Below are positions 58,707-64,000 of a stretch of 64,000 bases of DNA, in pieces (within the stretch, counting starts at the first letter, position 1; every line of letters starts with the position of its first letter). The DNA is taken from NCBI GenBank assembly GCA_963815445.1, contig CAWFGV010000011.1, positions 744,001 through 808,000 on the forward strand, in the 5' to 3' direction. This DNA is from JANLYC01 sp963815445 (lineage in GTDB: Bacteria; Actinomycetota; Actinomycetes; Propionibacteriales; Nocardioidaceae). The position numbers and the translations under genes were made by a program. The notes under the pieces are model-generated. The model was not told the DNA's origin. It ran no database searches and saw only the letters and a list, made by a program, of their open reading frames with translations.

Positions 58707-59525
58707 GTGCCGACCGACGACACTGAACCCGGCCTGTTCGACCGGCTTCTCGACGATGCGGCGATGTTCCCACCCGGCAACGCCGATGCTGCCACTGCCA
58801 TCGCTGAGCACCTCGACTACCGGGCGGGTGCCCTCGACCGCTTCGTCGGTCCACTGCTCGTGCACACGGACCGCTGGGCCGAGGTCGGGGCGGCTCACGC
58901 GGCTGCGGGCTCACCCGGACTGGACGTCGTTGTCCTCGGGGCGACTGCTCCGCCGGGTCCGGTTCCGGGCGTCAGAGTCGTGGGCGCTGAACTGCCCGTG
59001 CCCAGACTTCCACTGCCCGAGTCGCCGGCCGGGCTTCCCATCGCCTGCGAGGTGACCGCCGACGACGCAGGGCTGGCCGTTCTGCAAGCGGTGGCATCTT
59101 CCGGCGACGGTGACTATGTCGGCAAGTTCCGCACCGGCGGTACAACGGCCTCGGCATTTCCCGACGAGGCGACGCTCGCTCGCGTTGTCGTGGCGGCCGC
59201 CAGGGCCGGTGCGCCGATGAAGTTCACGGCTGGCCTTCACCACGCGATGCGGTTCCGCGATGACACCACCGGGTTCGAGCACCATGGGTTCCTCAACCTG
59301 CTCGTCGGCGTCCAGGCCGCCTTGTGCGGAGCCACCGAGCGCGACGTCGCGGACCTTCTCGGGCAGCGCTCAGCGGGCCCGCTCGTCACCGCGGTACGTG
59401 CCTGGTCGGCTGACGAGGCGGCAGCCGTACGTCGGTCTTTCGTGTCGTTCGGTTGTTGCGGTGTGGCTGATCCGGTTGCTGACCTGGTCGGCCTCGGCCT
59501 GGTCACGATGACGAAGGAGGCTTGA
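58707..59525 (+). CDS. Uncharacterised protein of the tyrosine-degradation locus
   Basis: 272 residues, GTG at 58707. Barrel-like pattern with FDRLLDDAAMFPPGNADAATAI, GKFRTGGTTASAFPDEATLARVV and KFTAGLHHAMRF, then HGFLNLLVG. KFR and KFTAGLHH look like catalytic Lys/His sites of a TIM-barrel enzyme, but I cannot name it. It lies between hmgA and fah and overlaps fah by 1 base (TGATG), so it belongs to the pathway. Because no maleylacetoacetate isomerase is seen, it is a candidate for that step (inference, unproved). Confidence 0.8.
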   Translation: MPTDDTEPGLFDRLLDDAAMFPPGNADAATAIAEHLDYRAGALDRFVGPLLVHTDRWAEVGAAHAAAGSPGLDVVVLGATAPPGPVPGVRVVGAELPVPRLPLPESPAGLPIACEVTADDAGLAVLQAVASSGDGDYVGKFRTGGTTASAFPDEATLARVVVAAARAGAPMKFTAGLHHAMRFRDDTTGFEHHGFLNLLVGVQAALCGATERDVADLLGQRSAGPLVTAVRAWSADEAAAVRRSFVSFGCCGVADPVADLVGLGLVTMTKEA

Positions 59526-60754
59526 TGTCCTGGCTCGCTACGTCGCTCGACCTGACCGCCGACGCGCCGTACGGCGTCCACACGCTCCCCTACGGCGTGT
59601 TCTCGGTCGGTGCTGGGCCGCCCCGCGTCGGGGTGCGCGTCGGCGATCGGGTCCTCGACCTGGCCGAGGTGTCGCGTGCGCTGGCTCATCCGCGCGCCGA
59701 GGTCTTCACACAGCCCTCGCTCAACGCACTGATGGCGCTGGGCCGGCGCGAGCGGAGCGAGATCCGTGCCTGGGTCACTGTCCTGGCCACCGACGACAGC
59801 CATCGCGACCTGGTCGAGGAGCACCTGCTCGACGTTGCATCGGCGACGATGCACCTGCCCGTCGAGGTGGCCGACTACGTCGACTTCTACGCCAGCGAAG
59901 TCCATGCCACCAACGTCGGCAAGATCTTCCGTCCGGACTCCCCCGACCTGCCACCGAACTGGAAGCACCTGCCGATCGGCTACCACGGCCGTGCCGGGAC
60001 CGTCGTGGTCAGCGGCTCGGACGTCGTACGCCCGACGGGCCAGCGGCGACCGGGCGCGGACGGCGTGCCTGCGTTCGGTCCCAGCACCACGCTGGACATC
60101 GAGTGCGAGGTCGGGTTCGTCGTGGCCGGCCAGACTGCGCTGGGCACCTCGGTTTCGGTGGCCGAGGCTCGTGAGCACCTGTTCGGCGTTGTGCTGCTCA
60201 ACGACTGGAGCGCCCGCGACATTCAAGCCTGGGAGTACGTGCCGCTCGGACCCTTCCTCGGCAAGTCGTTCGCGACCAGTATCTCGGCCTGGGTGGTGCC
60301 CTTCGAGGCGTTGGCCACCGCCGAGCTACCGCTGCCGGGACAGGATCCGCCACCGCTCCCCTATCTGCACGGTGACACCGACCGCGACGTCTTCGGTCTC
60401 GACCTTCACCTCGACGTGCGGATCAACGGTTCACTGGTGAGCTCCCCGGAGTACCGCGACATGTACTGGTCGCCGGCCCAGATGCTGGCCCACCTGACCG
60501 TCAACGGTGCCAGCCTCCGCGACGGCGACCTGTTCGCCTCCGGAACGGTCAGCGGCGCCGAACGGACGTCGTTCGGCAGCCTCCTTGAACGCACGTGGAA
60601 CGGATCCGAGCCGATAACCCTCGACGACGGGACCAGGCGCGGGTTTCTCGAGGATGGCGACGTCGTCACGATGACGGGCTGGGCTCCGGGGCCAGACGGT
60701 ACCCGCGTCACCTTGGGCGAGGTCATCGGAAAGATCCTGCCGGCGCGGTCCTGA
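59525..60754 (+). CDS. fahA: Fumarylacetoacetase
   Basis: 409 residues, ATG at 59525 overlapping the upstream stop and behind AAGGAGG. Cleaves fumarylacetoacetate to fumarate and acetoacetate, the last step of tyrosine breakdown. PYGVFSVGAGPPRVGVRVGDRVLDL opens; the metal site DYVDFYASEVHATNVG and GYHGRAG, FGPSTTLDIECEVGFVV, LLNDWSARDIQAWEYVPLGPFLGKSF, are the core. Complete and standard. Confidence 0.95.
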   Translation: MSWLATSLDLTADAPYGVHTLPYGVFSVGAGPPRVGVRVGDRVLDLAEVSRALAHPRAEVFTQPSLNALMALGRRERSEIRAWVTVLATDDSHRDLVEEHLLDVASATMHLPVEVADYVDFYASEVHATNVGKIFRPDSPDLPPNWKHLPIGYHGRAGTVVVSGSDVVRPTGQRRPGADGVPAFGPSTTLDIECEVGFVVAGQTALGTSVSVAEAREHLFGVVLLNDWSARDIQAWEYVPLGPFLGKSFATSISAWVVPFEALATAELPLPGQDPPPLPYLHGDTDRDVFGLDLHLDVRINGSLVSSPEYRDMYWSPAQMLAHLTVNGASLRDGDLFASGTVSGAERTSFGSLLERTWNGSEPITLDDGTRRGFLEDGDVVTMTGWAPGPDGTRVTLGEVIGKILPARS

Positions 60755-60796
60755 GGTGAGGTCGTCTGGTCTTGCGCCCAGAGGCGGCACAGCGTC

Positions 60797-61042
60797 TCAG
60801 AGGCGGCGGCGCAACCGCAGCTCGTCCCGCAGGGCGGGTGGAATGGGCAACCCACGATCGACCAGGCCCGCTGCGTACGCCTCCAGGCACGAGAGCAGAT
60901 GCCTGCGCTGAACCTCACCCCGACCGGGCTGTCGCTGTGTGTTTCGCCGCTCGGCCTCGAGCGCATCTCGAGCAGCGGCCAACCGACGCGCGAGAATCGT
61001 CAGGTTCGATGACTGCGAGGCGCGTGACTCGATCAAGGACAT
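60797..61042 (-). CDS. Small helical protein, function unknown
   Basis: 81 residues, ATG at 61042 overlapping the end of the monooxygenase gene by 10 bases. A helical N-terminus with AARDALEAERRNT, then RRHLLSCLEAYAAGLVDRGLPIPPALRDELRLRRRL. The coding look (regular hydrophobic spacing) is good, but I do not recognise a family. Co-transcribed with the upstream gene. Confidence 0.6.
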   Translation of the reverse strand: MSLIESRASQSSNLTILARRLAAARDALEAERRNTQRQPGRGEVQRRHLLSCLEAYAAGLVDRGLPIPPALRDELRLRRRL

Positions 61043-61470
61043 GATCTCGGCTCTCTGCCCCGGTGAGCCGGGCCGCGGGGGTCGGGCCGTCGTACCGGAT
61101 CAAGCCAACCTACTGCATCGACCGGGACGTCGCTGCCAGTCAAGCCTGTCTCGACGGCGAGCTCACCGAGTTCGGACCAGTTGTCCTGATCAACCGCCTG
61201 CGACACGATGCGCGGTGTCGAGACGAGGTGCGGAGGCAGCGTCTGGCGCGCCCGGGCGAAGTGCTCGGAGCCGACATGGGCCGCCCCCGCGTCTGCGTCA
61301 CGAAACGCCTCGACCAGGACGTACTCGTCGGAGTTCTCCACGCTGCGTGACCAGTCGAACCACAGGCAACCCGGCTCGGCCCGCGTCGCCGCGGTGAACT
61401 CGGCGGTGATCTGCGGCCATCGGTCAGCGTCGTCCTCCTTCACATGGAACCTGGCGGTGATGAAGATCAT
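61033..61470 (-). CDS. Putative quinol monooxygenase (ABM domain) with C-terminal extension
   Basis: 145 residues. The first ~95 residues are an antibiotic-biosynthesis-monooxygenase domain: MIFITARFHVKEDDADRWPQI, ATRAEPGCLWFDWSRSVENSDEYVLVEAFRD, AAHVGSEHF, with AETP-like RIVSQAV. Most relatives end about residue 100-110. Here about 35 further residues (GLTGSDVPVDAVGWLDP onward) are Arg/Pro-rich and overlap the next gene by 10 bases, so the stop may have moved by a frameshift. Cofactor-free oxidation of quinols is the inferred activity. Confidence 0.8.
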   Translation of the reverse strand: MIFITARFHVKEDDADRWPQITAEFTAATRAEPGCLWFDWSRSVENSDEYVLVEAFRDADAGAAHVGSEHFARARQTLPPHLVSTPRIVSQAVDQDNWSELGELAVETGLTGSDVPVDAVGWLDPVRRPDPRGPAHRGREPRSCP

Positions 61471-61572
61471 CGGGCTCCTTCCGGGTCATCGCTCGAGCCG
61501 GTCCTGAGGCCGGCGCTGGTGCGAGCGTAAAGCCTTTGCCGGTGGCCGAACTGGCGGCGTACCTTGCCTCGC

Positions 61573-62379
61573 GTGTCCACCAGCCCCTCAGCAACGCCTT
61601 TTCCCGAGCTCGACCTCCTGCTCGTAGAACTGACCGAGCGGACCGGCGACATCCTCGGGGACAACCGGGTCGGCGTCTATCTGCAGGGTTCGTTCGCCCT
61701 TGGCGACGCGGACTTCTTCAGCGATGTCGACTTCTTGATTCCGGTACACAGCCAGGTCACGCAGTCGCAGGAGGCTGCGTTGCGCGCTCTACACGCCGAG
61801 CTTCCGACGCGGCCTGCGCACTGGGCACGCCATCTGGAGGGGTCCTATCCCGTCGCCCACGAGCTCCGTTCGCGCGAGAACTTGGACGCCGAGTGGCTGT
61901 ACATCGATCATGGCTGGCGGGAGATGCAGTGGTCGACCCATTGCAACAACCTCGTTGCCCGCTGGTCGTTACGTGAGTACGGCGTGCGGTTGGCCGGGCC
62001 GGAGCCACGCACGCTCGTGGACGAGGTACCCGCGGCGGACCTGCGTGCGTTCGCGCGCGCGTCGGCCGGGACGTTCATGGCTGACTTCACCACCTGGATG
62101 ACCCTCGACATCGCCTGGGGGCAGCGGTACGCCGTCACGACCTGGTGTCGCATCCTCGCGACCCTCGAGTCCGGCCGGGTCGTCTCGAAGCGGGCTGCCC
62201 TCGAGTGGGGTAGGCGGACGCTCGGCACCGAGTGGGGCGATCTTCTCCAACAGGTGATCGACGACCGCGCCCGCGGGTTCGACCAGGATGACACTGCACG
62301 GCCAGGAACCGTCGAGCAGACATTGGCGTTCGCTGCCTTCGCCGAGGAGCGGGCACGGACACCGCAGGGCCAGGGTTGA
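61573..62379 (+). CDS. Nucleotidyltransferase with DUF4111 (aminoglycoside adenylyltransferase-like)
   Basis: 268 residues from a GTG at 61573. GVYLQGSFALGDADFFSDVDFLIPV is the nucleotidyltransferase site (GS...SDVD with catalytic Asp pair). The C-terminal helical DUF4111 domain has WMTLDIAWGQRYAVTTWCRILATLESG. The layout is that of ANT(9)/ANT(3'')-type streptomycin/spectinomycin adenylyltransferases, but a resistance role is not implied by the chromosomal context. Substrate unknown. Confidence 0.82.
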   Translation: MSTSPSATPFPELDLLLVELTERTGDILGDNRVGVYLQGSFALGDADFFSDVDFLIPVHSQVTQSQEAALRALHAELPTRPAHWARHLEGSYPVAHELRSRENLDAEWLYIDHGWREMQWSTHCNNLVARWSLREYGVRLAGPEPRTLVDEVPAADLRAFARASAGTFMADFTTWMTLDIAWGQRYAVTTWCRILATLESGRVVSKRAALEWGRRTLGTEWGDLLQQVIDDRARGFDQDDTARPGTVEQTLAFAAFAEERARTPQGQG

Positions 62380-62426
62380 CCGCGTCCCGGTGGCCACTGT
62401 CGGACGGCCGTGGAAACCTGCACACC

Positions 62427-62978
62427 ATGACGACAACCTGGACATCAATGCTGGTCGACCAGCTCGACTTCTACATGGCGGCCCATCTGCTGCCGCGGCT
62501 GACGGGACTGACCGACGACGAGTACCTGTGGGAGCCGGCCGACGGCTGCTGGTCGGTCCGCCCGGACCCGGTCGGCGGGTGGTTCGTAGAGGAGGGCCCC
62601 GATGACGGACGCGATCACGTGACCACGATCGCGTGGAGACTGGCGCACCTGGCCGTGGGCAACCTCGGCACGCGGTCCCTGTGCTTCTTCGGCCCCGACT
62701 TCTCAGCGGGCACCGACATGTTCGATGCGCGCTACCAGCCGCCAGTACCCGGGACGGCTGATGCGGCCGTCAGCCTGCTCCAGGAGTCCTACACCCGCTG
62801 GCGCGACGGCATCGCCGGCCTCGATGACGACAGCCTGTCCGCCCCGGTGGGACCTCGTGGTGGACCATTCTCCGCCGACCCCATGGGTGCGTTGGTCCTC
62901 CACGTGAGCCGCGAGACCATGCATCACGGCGGCGAGATCGGCCTTCTTCGCGACCTCTACCGGGAGCAGCGGAGATGA
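62427..62978 (+). CDS. DinB family protein (DUF664/mycothiol-type)
   Basis: 183 residues from the ATG at 62427. Four-helix DinB fold: QLDFYMAAHLLPRLTGLTDDEYLWEPADGCWSVRP, TIAWRLAHLAVGN, and ETMHHGGEIGLLRDLYRE hold the three His metal ligands. Members bind divalent metals and some are thiol- (mycothiol/bacillithiol) dependent transferases or isomerases. It follows the nucleotidyltransferase gene by 47 bases. Function unknown; a link to the nearby aromatic pathway is speculative. Confidence 0.85.
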   Translation: MTTTWTSMLVDQLDFYMAAHLLPRLTGLTDDEYLWEPADGCWSVRPDPVGGWFVEEGPDDGRDHVTTIAWRLAHLAVGNLGTRSLCFFGPDFSAGTDMFDARYQPPVPGTADAAVSLLQESYTRWRDGIAGLDDDSLSAPVGPRGGPFSADPMGALVLHVSRETMHHGGEIGLLRDLYREQRR

Positions 62979-63003
62979 TCCTGGTAGCCGGTGCTGACGC
63001 CGA

Positions 63004-63837
63004 TCAATGGGCGGAAATGACGGCGACGCGACGACCGAAGAGCCGCTTCGCCTGCCGGGCCGTGAGGATCCCGTTGGCCGCGCTCGTACCGGCGGTCGCG
63101 CCTGCCTTCTGCGTCTGCCATTTCGTGACCTCGGCACGGGTCAGCTCGAGGTAGTTGCCGGTCACGGGGAGCTCGACGCCATCCTCGAGCGGGATCCGGT
63201 TCAGCCGGTGCTGAAGCATCCGCACGCTGTCGGAGTTCTTGGTGCCGAACGTCAGCTCCGCCAGGACAACCCTCCCCTTGGACAGCGGATGCGGCGGCTC
63301 CCTGGTGTAGACGAGGCTGGGCGGGAAGATGCAGATCCCGTTGGAGGCGATGCCGCTGGTGGGTGGTCCCTCGTCGGCCCCGATGCCGCTCAGGTACTGG
63401 AACGGGTCACTGAACCGGTGCTTCGTCATGACGGCGACATGCAGGTGCGGGCCGGTCGAGTGGCCGTTGTGGCCGCTCAAGGCAATCTGTTGCCCGGCGG
63501 TGATCTCGTCGCCCTTCTGTACCGGGACGTTGGGCGACACGTGCAGGTAGAGCACGGTGGCCAGCTCGCCCTTGTAGGTGATCCCCTGCATCACCCAGTT
63601 CGCTTCCTGACCACTCACCCCCTCCTGGTCGGGAGCCATGTTCGGCTGGTCGTCGTTCGTCGCGAGGATGATGCCGTTGCGAACGGCAAAGACCGGAGTA
63701 CCGATCCCGACGCCATAGTCGTAGCCGGCATGCAGATCGCCCTTGGAGTAGCGCCAGGTGGTCCCCAAACTCATCTTCTTCGGTGCCAACGGGAGATTCA
63801 TACCCCTGTCGTACGCCTCAGCCCGGCGTCCCGACAT
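63004..63837 (-). CDS. M23 (LytM-type) peptidase with C-terminal peptidoglycan-binding-like region
   Basis: 277 residues; the ATG at 63801 (MNLPLAPKK) is also possible. HAGYDYGVGIGTPVFA gives the zinc ligands His and Asp, and STGPHLHVAV the last His. The region after about 190, GTKNSDSVRMLQHRLNRIP onwards, looks like a peptidoglycan-binding (PGBD-like) fold. No signal peptide or membrane helix is seen, so it may be a cytoplasmic/phage-like endolysin or use another export route. It is alone, with no holin or phage genes nearby. Confidence 0.85.
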   Translation of the reverse strand: MSGRRAEAYDRGMNLPLAPKKMSLGTTWRYSKGDLHAGYDYGVGIGTPVFAVRNGIILATNDDQPNMAPDQEGVSGQEANWVMQGITYKGELATVLYLHVSPNVPVQKGDEITAGQQIALSGHNGHSTGPHLHVAVMTKHRFSDPFQYLSGIGADEGPPTSGIASNGICIFPPSLVYTREPPHPLSKGRVVLAELTFGTKNSDSVRMLQHRLNRIPLEDGVELPVTGNYLELTRAEVTKWQTQKAGATAGTSAANGILTARQAKRLFGRRVAVISAH

Positions 63838-63880
63838 AGTCCATTCGGCCCATTTGGCGCGTCCCTGCCGCGTGGGGCTC

Positions 63881-63969
63881 AGCGCAGGTCACCACAGGTC
63901 AGCGCAGGTCAGCGCAGGTCAGCGCAGGTCAGCGCAGGTCAGCGCAGGTCAGCGCAGATCAGCCAGGTC
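63881..63969. repeat. 10-bp tandem repeat (AGCGCAGGTC)n
   Basis: AGCGCAGGTC at 63881, a variant ACCACAGGTC at 63891, five exact copies 63901-63950, a variant AGCGCAGATC at 63951, then a shortened copy. About nine units in phase. It lies between the M23 gene start and a frame that ends at 63949. Period 10 does not match codon phase, so it looks like a non-coding VNTR. Confidence 0.9.
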
Positions 63970-64000
63970 GGTCCGTAGGCGGGAAGCGCGGGCCAACCGC
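63949..64000 (-). CDS. Possible 3' end of a minus-strand gene cut by the window edge
   Basis: Reading minus from 64000, one frame gives RLARASRLRTDLADLR and stops with TGA at 63951-63949, at the edge of the tandem repeat. The composition fits a normal gene tail but only 16 residues are visible, so nothing can be said of its product, and it may be chance. Confidence 0.3.
   Translation of the reverse strand, partial: RLARASRLRTDLADLR

Noticed and set aside
63004..63837. Prophage remnant around the M23 gene
   Set aside because: No other phage-like genes (portal, terminase, tail, integrase) are visible in the last several kilobases.
63881..63969. Tandem repeat as CRISPR or attachment site
   Set aside because: No spacers and no integrase or tRNA nearby; it is a simple VNTR.

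Overview
High-GC actinobacterial chromosome, most likely a member of the Propionibacteriales/Nocardioidaceae group. The evidence is RbpA, the conserved locus pgsA-like / DUF881 / small basic protein / DUF881 / gcvH / zinc-ribbon FHA (GarA/OdhI-like) / FtsR-like MerR / DUF151 / second MerR / gcvP, a 13E12-type DUF222 HNH gene with a mycobacterial-style LexA box, DUF2332 and DUF5999 proteins, and frequent GTG starts. All calls come from reading the sequence by eye; no database search was run. I saw no rRNA, tRNA, CRISPR array, transposase or prophage cluster.

Layout. 1-4.9 kb: 3' part of rbpA, a glycerophosphodiester phosphodiesterase, a zinc-ribbon protein, and LemA with a membrane partner and a truncated tandem copy of that partner. 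3.4-7.1 kb: an XRE-MurA fusion with a palindrome at its start, glmS, and a small conserved protein. 7.2-11.5 kb: a compact cassette of two esterases, an ATP-grasp ligase and a DUF2332 protein. 11.5-18.5 kb: single enzymes (SDR, DUF222/HNH, alpha/beta hydrolase, histidine phosphatase, NAD(P)HX dehydratase, PPOX-like protein, methyltransferase, GNAT). 18.6-22.2 kb: AraC / VOC / DUF1059 / short UvrA-like cassette. 22.2-32.3 kb: DUF2243 protein, carbinolamine-dehydratase/VOC fusion, P-loop kinase, carbonic anhydrase, P450, DrrAB-like exporter, M55 peptidase, hemerythrin, CGNR regulator and MFS exporter. 32.3-45.4 kb: aminopeptidase N, CDF transporter, FdhD, SbcCD, DUF5999, a TldD/PmbA pair and a serine hydrolase.

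45.4-57.3 kb: glycine cleavage and cell-division/regulatory locus on the minus strand. A glycine riboswitch precedes gcvP, and the serine hydrolase overlaps the gcvP stop. A two-component system follows on the plus strand. 57.4-60.8 kb: homogentisate dioxygenase diverges from an uncharacterised protein and fumarylacetoacetase (tyrosine/phenylalanine breakdown). 60.8-64 kb: small genes (quinol monooxygenase-like, aminoglycoside-adenylyltransferase-like, DinB, M23 peptidase) and a 10-bp tandem repeat at the window edge.

Best candidates for something new: the esterase/esterase/ATP-grasp/DUF2332 cassette; the XRE-MurA fusion beside glmS with a likely self-operator; the AraC/VOC/DUF1059/UvrA-like cassette with 22-bp-spaced direct repeats; the repeated CACTGGTCAA sites around the CGNR/MFS pair; and coupling of a penicillin-binding-like hydrolase to riboswitch-controlled gcvP.
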